A stretch of DNA of 64,000 bases from positions 304,732-368,731 of the forward strand of contig JACTAT010000044.1 of the NCBI GenBank assembly GCA_014526335.1. Direction: 5' to 3'. The position numbers and the translations under genes are program-made. Shown piece by piece: positions 11,201 through 20,633 of this stretch. How positions within the stretch are numbered: position 1 is the first letter of the stretch; every line of letters begins with the position of its first letter. Source of the stretch: Chrysaora quinquecirrha. Its lineage: Eukaryota; Cnidaria; Scyphozoa; Semaeostomeae; Pelagiidae. The notes below the pieces were generated by a model. The model ran no database searches and was not told the origin of the DNA. It worked only from the letters and a program-made list of their open reading frames with translations.

Positions 11201-14200
11201 GTCAGTGGTTTTCTTACACTTAACCTTGAACTACAACTGCACTGTGGGATGGCAACAGTCCCCCGAGGGCGTCTAATAGCACTTGCTTGGCGGTGCCGCT
11301 CTTGGGTTGTTAATAGACTGTCGCGTCTCAAAGGCGCATGCGTTCTTCTTGGCTTTGAAATTCCACCTCCCACGTGTAATACCACTGACAGCCTGATGCC
11401 TGACGTCTAACGTTGGGGTAAGGTCCTCACTCAGTCTAGCTGCACTGATGAGCCCTGAAATTGGGCGAAACCGGTCTGTAGCTGACTGTTTGAGGTGTCA
11501 GTGGTTTTCTTACACTTAACCTCCATTTTGGCCCTTGTCACACTCAACAATGTGCACAGTAAAGTGGGATAAGTTACTGAGGAACCAAAGTACCTTATTA
11601 TTATTATTTTTGTACTGTGGGATAGATTCGAAATTTTAACTTGCTATTTTCTTTCGCTCTCATTTGTATACTTTTGAGAATAATTTCTTCTTTCAGACAT
11701 GCAGTCAGTGTAACAGAAAAGTTTTCCCTGCAAAAAAGATCTGTTTTTGTGGTTTAGTTTTTCCACAAAAGGAAAAGCTTAACCTCAAAGGACCCAAGGG
11801 GAAAACCAGCGAGCGTGATCAGCGCTTGATGATTTATAGCAGGGTAAGCATAAACTTATAAATAAATGTTTAAAACATTTTATTCATCAACAGGCCTTAC
11901 TTTCCGTTATTTCATTCAAATTACTTAAGACATATCTTGAGCAAAGTCTTAAATATATATCAGTACCCCTACTTTGGCATCTTTAAATATGAGTGGAGGT
12001 CAGAAACCGGGAATGTTATTGGTAAGAAAGCTGTGAATTATCTCTTTTTCTCCTGAAATTTAAAAGAAAGACATCTTTAAAGGCGCAAAATGGAGATGGC
12101 TGTTACAACCTTTGGTTTAATATTTTCAAATGAAACCATTTCCTTAATGAAATTTGAAAAATGATGATCAAAAGAGGGCGATTTCAAAATCGTAAACAAT
12201 AAACGGGATTTGTCAGTCAAACACTTACATTATTCCTTGGTAATTTACTGCAGTCAACTAAGACATGCAGCATGATCTGATCTGCGATTCTGAAAGGTCC
12301 TTATTATTCATTTTTCTCCTCTTGATAATGGGCGGCATTCTTTCGTTTGTATAATTTGCTAGTTATACTGTGGTTTTATAAAGTATATTTCTCATTTTCT
12401 GTTTAGGCTAACGGACTACAGGAGAAGCACAAAAACGACGTCATAATTCTTTATGGGAAGAAGCATGACAGAGGATACACTGTCCGTCACTTTGCCACTG
12501 AAGGTGCTGCTCAGTCATTCTTTGAGAATGCGAGTGGTGTTGTGGATGAAGGAGCTGTAACGTTACAGCTCTTCAAAAGGGTACTTCAAGGTTGGTTTTT
12601 ACTGATTAAAACTGTCTCATGAAGCTGTCCCACACACCCTTGTATTTTTATTTATTATTTACTCTCTTGCCTTCCAGCTTACTATGGACGAAATATTGAA
12701 GAGGGTGAATGTGCATCAAGTAAGGGAAATATAACCAGTTATTAATTGAAGCCTTGCTGCATTTATTCATTATTATTCTTCTTTTCAGCCTCTCGGCATA
12801 ACAGTATGCCATTATTTGCCTATGTCTTAATTGATTCAAAACTACATTTCTCTAGAGAACTAAGATTACAAAGCAGTTTTCACTTAGCCTCTTCAGTGTC
12901 ATATCGTAAGAATAATTCAAGGACTGTTGGTCATTCTAGATTCATTCCAGATCATTTCCTCCGAAACAAGTGAGTATAATAGTTATTACGAATAACTAAT
13001 TAGGTACTTCATTTCTTACATCGTTTTGCTATGGCAATCAATTTTTACTTGCTACTAACACTGACTATTGTTTCTTCTTATCATATTTCAGATGATATTA
13101 TGGAGAGAAATTTCGATCAAGGTTAGTTTCCAACTCCGTTTCTGCAATTGCAATCAGTGATTAAGTAATTTTCTAGATTCATATTTCGCATGCCCTATTG
13201 AGCACTATTACTTCCTTTTTCATATTGCAGATGATATTTTGGAAATAAATATTCAGCAAGGTTAGTTTCCAACTCCATTTCTGCAATGGCAATCATTTAA
13301 GTAATTTTCTTGACTGATATTTCTCAGGCACTATTGAGCACTATTACTTCCTTTTTCATATTGCAGATGACATAATGGAAACAAATGTTGAGCAAGGTTA
13401 GTTTCCAACTTCATTTCTGCAATGGCAATCGTTAAAGTAATTTTCTAGACCCATATTTCTTATCCCCTATTGAGCACTATTACCTCCTTTTGTCATTTTG
13501 CAGATGATTTGCCCGAAACAACTGCTGTTCAAGAAAGCTCGTTTTCTAACAGCATTGCTATCGTCTGAGTTAATTATAATTTCTTCATCTTATGTTACTT
13601 TAATAAACAATTTCATATTGCAGATAAGACATCAAGACTAAGCTCTTTGCAAGGATGGTTTCATACTGCATTGCGATATTCCTTGCTCATCATAATTTAT
13701 TCATCTTATCTTACTTTAAAATGAACCGTTTCATATTTTAAAATGAACCGTTTCATATTGCAGATAAGGCATCAAAATCAAGCACTTTGCAAGGTTGGTT
13801 TCTTACTGTATTGCGATTCTCCTTGTTCATCATGATTTCTTCATTTTATGTTACTTCAAAATGAACCTTTCATATTGCAGAAAAGACATCAAGATTAAGC
13901 TCTTTGCAAGGTTCGTTTCTTACTGTATTGCGATATTATTTGTTCATCATAATTTCTTCATCTTATGTTACTTTAATGAACCCTTTCAGATTGCAGATAA
14001 GACATCAAGATTAAGCTCTTTGCAAGTTTCGTTTCTTACTGCATTGCAATATTCCTTGTTCATCATAATTTCTTTATCTTATTTTACTTGAAAATGAACC
14101 CTTTCATATTTTAAAATGAACCGTTTCATATTGCAGATAAGGCATCAAAATCAAGCACTTTGCAAGGTTTGTTTCTTACTGTATTGTGATTCTCCTTGTT

Positions 14201-15441
14201 CATCATAATTCTCATCTTATCTTACTTTAAAATGAACCCTTTCATATTGCAGATAAGACATCAAGATTAAGCTCTTTGCAAGGTTTGTTTCTTACCGCAT
14301 TGCGATATTCCTTGTTCATCATAATTTCTTTATCTTATGTTACTTTAAAATGAACCCTTTCAATTTGCAGATAAGGCATCAGGATTAAGCTCTTTGCAAG
14401 GTTCGTTTCTCGCTGTATTGCGATTTTCCTTGTTCATCATAATTTCTTCATTTTATGTTAATTTAAAATGAACCCTTTCATATTGCAGATAAGACATCGA
14501 AATCAAGCTCTTTGCAAGGTTCGTTTCTTGCTGTATTGTGCTATTCCTTGTTGATCATAATTCTCATCTTATCTTACTTTAAAATGAACCCTTTCATATT
14601 GCAGATAAGACATCAGGATTAAGCTCTTTGCAAGGTTCGTCTCTTGCTGTATTGCGATTCTCCTTGTTCATCATAATTTCTCCATCTTATCTTACTTTAA
14701 AATGAACCGTTTCATATTTCAGATAAGGCATCAAAATCAAGCACTTTGCAAGGTTTGTTTCTTACTGTACTGCGATTCTCCTTCTTCATCACAATTTCTT
14801 CATCTTATTTTACTTTAATGAACTGTTTCATATTGCAGATAAGACATCGAAATGAAGCTCTTTACAACGTTTATTTTCTTACTGTATTGCGATATCTTAT
14901 TAGTTATTGTTTGCGATCACTTACTAGCTGTTGTAACATCAATTATTAGTTATGTTCCTTAATTAACATTAGTTAACATCTTGCAGATAAGACAGATAAA
15001 GGCATCACTTTGGAAGGTTCGTTTCTTTCTGCATTCCGATTTTCCTTGTTCGTTACATTTTCTTGATCTTACTGCTGTTGATTGTGTTTCTTACAAGTAA
15101 TTTTCTTATCGTCTTGCTCTTATCACTGTATTTATATTTGAAGAAGTTGAATTTTTAGAGAAACGTGTTACTCTTCATAGACAATGAATCCACTTGATGT
15201 TTGTTTTTGTATTTGCCCTTATATTGAAACTATGCAACTAAGAAATTGTAACTTGTTTTGTTCTGGCGATATATTTTTAAACTTTGTTTTCTGTGTGGTT
15301 ACTGATGTTGCTGTCTTTTTCACCTTAGTTAAAAGAAGACATCTGACGAATAAAGAAGGAGAGGACAATTTCTTTGAATTACACGTGGAATTCCGGTCTT
15401 ATGATTTCTTAGAAGAATGTTGGCGTAATAAGAGCACATAG
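8295..15441 (+). CDS. unrecognised multi-exon gene with Cys-rich N terminus and tandem micro-exons
   Basis: The proposed start is ATGAAA at 8295-8300, directly before a GTGAGT donor. The next exon (11697-11843) continues in frame as TCSQCNRKVFPAKKICFCG, a CxxC...CxC zinc-knuckle-like segment. Exons 12407-12590 (NDVIILYGKKHDRGYTVRHF) and 12678-12719 follow in phase, and join in phase to an array of 30-nt exons (13092-15016). The last exon, 15329-15441, ends FLEECWRNKST, with an ATTAAA signal at 15504-15509. An extra exon-like stretch at 12789-12969 is the wrong length for the frame and would give an early stop. Intron 1 (8301-11696) holds the hammerhead arrays. The function is unknown. Some micro-exons have damaged donors or a stop, so the gene may be decaying or spliced selectively. 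Confidence 0.6.
8632..8704 (+). other. tRNA-like sequence with A and B boxes
   Basis: TGGCTCATTGG at 8639-8649 matches the RNA polymerase III A box, and GGTTCAAGCCC at 8686-8696 matches the B box at tRNA-like spacing. The T arm CCAGG/CCTGG pairs, but no acceptor stem closes, so this is a tRNA-derived SINE head or tRNA pseudogene rather than a tRNA gene. It abuts the first hammerhead repeat and points opposite to that array's ribozymes. Confidence 0.5.
8733..8803 (-). ncRNA. type I hammerhead ribozyme, array 1 copy 1
   Basis: The minus strand reads CTGATGA, then stem II GCCC/GGGC closing a TGAAATT loop, then GAAA, a short self-complementary stem III ACCGGT, and a GTC cleavage triplet. Stem I pairs GCTGCA with TGTAGC, then CAGTC with GACTG, then CCTCA with TGAGG. 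All core nucleotides are present. The very short stem III suggests it acts as a dimer or with stem I tertiary contacts. Confidence 0.85.
9029..9099 (-). ncRNA. type I hammerhead ribozyme, array 1 copy 2
   Basis: Identical to copy 1, exactly 296 bases downstream. Core CTGATGA and GAAA are intact. Confidence 0.85.
9325..9395 (-). ncRNA. type I hammerhead ribozyme, array 1 copy 3
   Basis: Identical core and stems, 296 bases after copy 2. Confidence 0.85.
9621..9691 (-). ncRNA. type I hammerhead ribozyme, array 1 copy 4
   Basis: Identical core and stems, 296 bases after copy 3. Confidence 0.85.
9917..9987 (-). ncRNA. type I hammerhead ribozyme, array 1 copy 5
   Basis: Identical core and stems, 296 bases after copy 4. 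The unit breaks off soon after it, at about 10030. Confidence 0.85.
10053..10115 (-). ncRNA. degenerate hammerhead ribozyme
   Basis: This copy has lost the tacaga stretch that forms the inner 3' strand of stem I and the cleavage site. The catalytic CTGATGA box reads CGAATGA. It is probably inactive. Confidence 0.7.
10305..10375 (-). ncRNA. type I hammerhead ribozyme, array 1 copy 6
   Basis: Core and all stems are intact. The surrounding unit differs from the others at a few bases (gatgccctcagg in place of gacgccctcggg). Confidence 0.8.
10475..10528 (-). ncRNA. hammerhead ribozyme truncated at its own cleavage site
   Basis: The copy begins at gaccgg, the base after the predicted cleavage position of the minus-strand ribozyme, and so lacks the 3' strand of stem I. 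CTGATGA, stem II and GAAA remain. The left side of the junction is another unit cut in its gcctttgaga segment. Confidence 0.7.
10567..10702. repeat. AT-rich hinge between the two inverted retrozyme arrays
   Basis: Repeats of gtcagtatctaatatatct with tatatata tracts, three to four copies. It sits at the centre where unit orientation flips, so the whole 8.7-11.5 kb region is a large interrupted inverted repeat. Confidence 0.7.
10849..10919 (+). ncRNA. type I hammerhead ribozyme, array 2 copy 1 (intronic, sense)
   Basis: CTGATGA, GCCC/GGGC stem II, GAAA and GGTC cleavage site are all present. The outer stem I differs slightly (ctcagtcagtcc in place of ctcactcagtct). Confidence 0.85.
11129..11199 (+). 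ncRNA. type I hammerhead ribozyme, array 2 copy 2 (intronic, sense)
   Basis: Sequence identical to the reverse complement of array 1 copy 1, with an intact core. Confidence 0.85.
11425..11495 (+). ncRNA. type I hammerhead ribozyme, array 2 copy 3 (intronic, sense)
   Basis: Intact core and stems. It is the last copy before the array ends, about 200 bases upstream of the exon 2 acceptor. Confidence 0.85.
13092..15016 (+). repeat. tandem array of 30-nt in-phase micro-exons with ~85-110-nt introns
   Basis: Exon-like 30-nt blocks, each after a (t)tgcag or ttcag acceptor and mostly before GTTNGT or GTTAGT donors, start at 13092, 13231, 13367, 13504, 13624, 13764, 13881, 13997, 14137, 14253, 14371, 14489, 14605, 14723, 14839 and 14987. 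All are phase 1, so any number can be joined without a frameshift. The first four encode DDI(M/L)E-type decapeptides. Most of the others encode DK(T/A)S(R/K/G)(L/S)S(S/T)LQ. Unit length is ~137 bp at the left and ~117 bp on the right. Donors are damaged at 13534, 13654 and 14027, and the 14839 block contains TGA. The array shows exon gain by duplication of an exon-plus-intron unit. Confidence 0.8.
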
Positions 15442-15580
15442 CGACTTTATTTTCGCTTTCTTAAGTTCTTTGTCAGTTTTTTTATTTATGTTATTGCTCT
15501 CATATTAAAGTTTATTTCTTGTGTCGGTGATAAAAATTTTTCTACGTGTTTGGTGTCTCTAAGCTGTTTGGTCTGTGTTG

Positions 15581-16206
15581 GGATTCCTGGCTGAACCCCT
15601 TTAATCCTCATAAAACTTGATTAAAACAGAAAATACCCCCGAATGTACCCAAAAAACTGTTTTCTGAGGATTCACATAGATCTTTGAAACTGTGCGAAGA
15701 GGGTCTTATGCATATCTGTATTGGGATTCCTGGCAGAACCCCTTCAATCCTCATAAAACTTGAGAAAAACAGAAAATACCCCTGAATGTACCCAACAAAC
15801 TGTTTTCTGAGGATTCACGTAAGTCTTTGAAACTATGCGAAGAGGGTCTTACGCATATCTGTATTGGGATTCCTGGCTGAACCCCTTCAATCCTCATAAA
15901 ACTTGAGAAAAACAGAAAATACCCCCAAAGGTACCAGAAAAACTGTTTTCTGAGGATTCACGTAGATCTTTGAAACTGTGCAAAGAGGGTCTTATGCATA
16001 TCTGTTTTGGGATTCCTGGCTGAACCCCTTCAATCCTCATAAAACTAGAGAAAAATAGAAAATACCCCCAAATGTACCCAAAAAACTGTTTTCTGAGGAT
16101 TCACGTAGATCTTTGAAACTATGCGAAGAGGGTCTTACGCATATCTGTATTGGGATTCCTGGCTGAACCCCTTCAATCCTCATAAAACTTGAGAAAAACA
16201 GAAAGT
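15581..16206. repeat. 143-bp satellite, about 4.4 copies
   Basis: Copies begin with ggattcctgg at 15581, 15724, 15867, 16010 and 16153, exactly 143 bp apart, with a few percent divergence. Each contains aatcctcataaaact and ctgttttctgaggattcac; the attcct/ctgaggatt parts are partly complementary. No coding frame is shared. Confidence 0.85.
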
Positions 16207-16536
16207 TCAAGTTTTGTCTCACGGCTTTTCAATTTTTACAACGAAACAAACCAATATTGTGTTTGTACGAATCAGGTACGAATGATAACTTAATTGTTCA
16301 TAAAGACATGGCCTTTAGCCTACAGCTATTGTACATTGTAAATAATGAAGGCGCACTCCTCGCTATCTTCATAAGAGACCTTGAAAATCGTACTGGATAA
16401 ATAAATTTCTATTTCCAAGATTTTTACTCAATATACAACACTTCTTTTTTTGGTGGTTGGATTGATTACTCAAAGTATAAGACACAAACAACAAATTAGT
16501 TGACTCAAAGTATCAATTGAATCATCTATTTACAGG
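16207..16536. other. no gene recognised
   Basis: AT-rich spacer between the satellite and the 3' end of the minus-strand gene. It holds only that gene's downstream flank. Confidence 0.4.
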
Positions 16537-16555
16537 TTTATTTAACATCATCATT

Positions 16556-18879
16556 TTAAATCTCTTCTTTTTCTTCTGTCATAGGTGTGAAATATTGAGA
16601 AGTCAACAGTTTGGCACTCTGTAATGACTTGCAGATGGGACATTTGAAACCAAACATGCCCATGCGAAACAGAGACATGTTTTCCTTAGAGCTGTCTAGC
16701 GACTTCATGAAATAACATTCTTCTGCTCTCGAATGAAACTTTTTGAATAGCATGACCCTGTTTACCACCGTGAAATGGCTCTCTTCTTTGTCATAAAAGG
16801 CCTCACCAGAAGACATGAGGTACTCAGTTGGTGGCTCTATTTCAATAGTGAATATTCTTTTCTTTGGATATTCCAGTTCAGTTGGCACTTCAGATTTAGT
16901 ACTTACTTCATTCAGCCAGTTACATATGAACCAAACTATAGGAAAAGAAGGTTTTAGGTGAAGGAAAACCCATCTGGGACAGGGTGTTTGGCCACGGAAA
17001 TACAGACAGACAGATTTAGCTTAGGATTAAAGCCAGAGGGAGGCACAGTGAACTCGGCTGCCCACAGAAAACCGAAAAAAATAAATTGTATACCAAAAAC
17101 ATATAAGTAATTGCAGCTACTGGCAAATACCAGCAAGGAAAGCCTGCAATCAGTTTCGATTTTAATCCTCATGGCATGCATGGCAAGACTCTTTGAAGGT
17201 TGTAATGGGGATGATGTATTATAGCAGTGATTTGTAGCATACTTACATTTTTCTTCATCTATTAAGGAAAGGTATGGATCATTTGGCAATGGTTCTGTTA
17301 TTGGGCAAATGTCTAAGTTTTCTAAAAAAGAAGAAAATAAAGCTCGTTAATGTGGAGATTCAGAGACAACTTCATCTTAAGTCAAGATGTGCAGCAATGT
17401 TTAGTGCCATTATGATGGATATGATCTTGCCTTCAAAATCATATTCTCCAATGTCTGGTTTTGGGACATATGGCTTTTCCTCAGGAGAACAGAGTGAAAG
17501 ACTTTCCATCTCAGCATCCTGTGTGGTAATGTCACTGTCCTCTATTTTTGGGTAATTGCTGAAATTGAATTTGAAAAATATTATTCATGATCTCTTATGT
17601 TTAACAGTACAATAAAGTAATTAGAAACTTCCATATTATAGGGCAGCAGATACATCATGAATACCCACAAATTTATCTTGCCAATTGATCAATGCATTGA
17701 ATGCAAGCAAAGCAGAACAATTCCTGGTAAATGTTTGAAATTACCACAGTGTTTGAAGTGTTTGAAATGATGCGTGAAACCCTTACATTCAGGATAGGAG
17801 GAATGTCAACAAAAATATGAACAATCTTCTTAATGCAATTTATATACCTCCCGTACCAAAAAAGCTGGGACTACAACTGGGAAAGCTAGGATTTCCTAGG
17901 ATTTTCCCAGTTTGCCCAGCTTTTTTCCTAGCTCATTTTTGATGACAAATATTTTAACCGAGAGTACTTTCAGTGGCTAATAGAACATTGCATACTTTGC
18001 TGCACTGCAAATGAACAAACAGATGATGAGCTAAGACTTTTCTAGATAAGAGAAGTTTTTGTTTTTGTTAAATATAATTGTCAAATTTTGATCCTGTTGT
18101 GTATTATTCTTATTGCTCGCTGATGAAGTTTTGTTAATTATAGCTCAGTATTAGTTTTTAAAATCTTATGCTTTTTTGACATTTGTTGAATTTAGATGGT
18201 TTTATGATAGAAGTTTTTTACCTTGAAAATCCTTTGTTAATTCAAGGGTTCCTAGTGTTTTTACCTACAAACCATAAGGTCCCCAGCTTTTCTAGCTTTC
18301 CCAGCTTTAGTTTTCTCCCTCTCCAGCTTTCCTAGGAAAATCCCAGAAATTGAAGCTGCAGAATTTACACAGCTTTCCTAGGAATTTCGCTCATTTTCCC
18401 AGCTTCCCCAGCTTTCCCAGCTTTCCTAGAAAATCCCAGAAATTGAGGCTGTGAAATTTACCCAGCTTTTCCTAGCTTTTTTAATCCTAGGAATCCCAGA
18501 AAACTGGGAGAAATATCCCCAGTAATTACCCAGAAAATTCCTAGGATTTCCTAGGAATTTCCCAGCTTTTTTGGTACGGGCTGTTATAAAAGCTTCTTGA
18601 CATGCCATGTACAGTGCGAAGATGTCTTGTTAAATCACGTAGACCTTTCTTATTACAATTTTCTACTTGACATTTCTCTGCACATCTGTACCTCATGTAA
18701 TCTGCTTGCCAGTATGCGTCAGTGACTTCGTCATCTGTTGGTCTTCTTAGTCTTTGGTGCTCCCTAACTGTCAATGCTGGGTGTTGCTCACGCAAATTCC
18801 TCTGCAAGTCAAGATAGGCCATCCCAAAGTACCTGCAACTGCGGACTCTGCAGCAACCCTCCAATTTGGTATTAGACAT
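16556..18879 (-). pseudogene. Cys/His-rich gene downstream of the KDZ transposase, interrupted by a MITE
   Basis: Exon 1 (18879 to 18581) encodes MSNTKLEGCCRVRSCRYFG, then YRCAEKCQVENCNKKG and DLTRHLRTVHGMSR, paired C/H residues like a BED- or C2H2-type zinc module. Exons 17558-17431, 17321-17247 and about 16937-16556 continue the frame. Exon 4 includes FKCPICKSL and ends EEKEEI, with AATAAA on the minus strand (16537-16542). The intron after exon 2 would be GC-AG (GAAG|GCAAGA), supported by phase. A MITE (17850-18580) sits exactly at the exon 1 donor. Exon 1 is repeated at 29167, 35845 and 42533 without the downstream exons. Exon 1 in this copy lacks two codons (GVP) and adds a Leu change relative to the others. 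It may be a KDZ accessory gene; the function is unknown. Confidence 0.6.
17850..18580. mobile_element. MITE with 21-bp perfect terminal inverted repeats
   Basis: It begins CCCGTACCAAAAAAGC and ends with the exact complement, 21 bp at each end. CT flanks both ends (17848-17849 and 18581-18582), a possible 2-bp target duplication. The interior is rich in cccagctttcc and cctagga blocks that make many local inverted repeats. Only the right part (from 18053) is present in tandem units 2-4, because the amplified segment starts inside this element. Confidence 0.75.
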
Positions 18880-19140
18880 CTAGATTTCAATAATTATTTG
18901 GTTGAGATATAGGAAAAGAAACCCAAGAAAGTGTTCAAAGATAATGATATCAATTAACATTCTGACATTATTAGCCAAATGATAGGTATGATTTAATCAA
19001 TTAATAGATGTTTCATTAATATAATTGTTTATAAGTATAATATAATCAAGTGATAGATATTTCATAAATACAACTGTTCATAACATAGACGATGACCAAA
19101 AAATTATAGGTAGTCTGATATGTCTTTGCTACGTAGTCTT

Positions 19141-19864
19141 CAGGGGCGCAAATCAAAAAAATTATTGTGGGGGGTGTCATGAAGTGGGACAGAAGGGTAT
19201 TGGTCTTTGTGTGCTGAAAAGCGCAACCACCTAGGGGGTTCGGGGGCATGCTCCCCCGGAAAATTTTGAAAAATTGGGTTGCTAGAATCGCTCTGGTGAC
19301 CATTTCAGGACTCTTAATGTAATTTTTGCGCAGCCCAGCTGTTGAAGAAAATTTAAGAAACAACAAGTTTTGACAAAATTTATGTCGATGTTGTCGCCTC
19401 TCGCCCGGAATTGTCCAGAAAAATAAAAAATAAGGCCAGAAATGGCTGACACAACTTGTCTTTGTTGTACAGCTAGGCATCTCCTGACTAACGACAGTAT
19501 TGACTACCAATACATTGTACTGTCATGAAGGGATTGGTTTGCAATTGGCGAAAGTTGTCCCGCCTAGCTGCTCTGGCCCTTTTGTTTGCTAATTTGTTCT
19601 TTCAAGAAAACATCATCACTATTTCCTGCTATGCAAAACAGCGTGGTGAATTAAGTTCAATGTTCAATGATCTGCATGAGAGCAATTTTTCACCGATTTT
19701 TCTTTGGGATTCGGGTACAACTCTGTTTATTACTATTGAAAATGGAAATAATTTACTTCAGAGCCGGATCGGGACCGACTTTATCACTATAAAGTAGCTA
19801 CTGGGACCGGTTGGAAAAATTATTGGGGGTGTCACACCCCACACCCCCTTCATTTGCGCCCCTG
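19141..19864. mobile_element. non-autonomous hAT-like element, unit 1
   Basis: Termini are CAGGGGCGCAAAT and its complement ATTTGCGCCCCTG. An exact 8-bp target duplication, GTAGTCTT, flanks it (19133-19140 and 19865-19872). CAGGGG ends and 8-bp duplications are hAT hallmarks. At 724 bp it carries no transposase; the 90-aa plus-strand ORF inside (19525-19797) is of unknown relevance. Confidence 0.85.
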
Positions 19865-20633
19865 GTAGTCTTCGTTTCTGCTTTTGCAATGTCAGTTATG
19901 ATGTCGTTATGAAAGAATAGAGGCATAGGCCTACATACTTCTTTTTTTGCAGTAGTCTTTGGCATTATTCTTTAAAACGACAGTGATACTCTAAACAAGC
20001 AGAAATAATGTCTAAAAGATTCTAATCGACTCGAGTCAGTTCAGATTTAAATATGTGCACTAAAAATCAGAGAGACTGTGTGGAAGATTCAAGAGGCAGA
20101 TGACTATTTTGGCGGGAATTTTGTCTGCTTTCCTTTTCTATTCTATCAAATACGAGGCACGACAAGGAAAAGAGGTTTGAGTTCAAAGTGCAAAGTTCTA
20201 AGTACTACATCCCACATCATGAGTACAACGTAAATTTAATAATAAGTGTTGGGAAACAGATTCAATTTTGATGTCAACACTATGCGTCTTGTGTGACCAA
20301 GTTCAACTTGCAAATTATGAAAAACTAAAGAATTGAAATCAGAATTGCAAGAGCGAAGAGGCGGCAGGGCAACATGCAACAAGGGCAAGGCCACACTATA
20401 CTCCTGCACTGCAGAGCATGGCAGTTTTCAGCATGATGTCAGGTGTGCAAAGAGCCACGTTCTATTGTCTTATCCTATTCTTTTTTGGACAATTCTGTGT
20501 GTACATTCAAAACTATAAGAAAATATGTGGAATTCGACTCTCCTAGGTGCAGGTCAAAGCATTTTTAAATTGTTGCTGCGCATGTTTTAAACCAAAATTA
20601 AGAATGAAATTTAAAATACATATGCAGCAAATA

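Larger units (their letters stand above)
10703..11522 (+). mobile_element. retrozyme-like tandem array 2 (hammerheads on plus strand)
   Basis: Inverted relative to array 1. Three hammerheads are spaced 280 and 296 bases apart (10849, 11129, 11425). The first unit has a short deletion near 11044. The array stops at 11522, where it joins unrelated intron sequence. Its ribozymes lie on the sense strand of the host gene's intron 1. Confidence 0.8.

Noticed and set aside
8843..11385. Repeated 81-residue ORFs beginning MVLHVGGGISK
   Set aside because: They are identical because the 296-bp units are identical, lie antisense to the ribozymes, overlap the structured RNA, and show no protein motif.
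12789..12969. Extra exon between 12719 and 13092
   Set aside because: It has fair splice sites, but its 181-base length shifts the frame and gives a stop at once; joining 12719 directly to 13092 keeps phase. It could still be an alternative exon.
13092..15016. CRISPR-like array (30-bp blocks with regular spacing)
   Set aside because: The spacers are also similar to each other, the blocks are flanked by splice signals and keep a reading frame, and the DNA is eukaryotic.
15581..16206. The 143-bp satellite as another ribozyme repeat
   Set aside because: It contains ctgagga and gaaact words, but no CTGATGA...GAAA arrangement with pairing stems.
19046..19797. ORFs of 154 aa (minus) and 90 aa (plus) in the KDZ units
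   Set aside because: Both lie within or across the non-autonomous hAT-like element, have no recognisable motif and no splice context.
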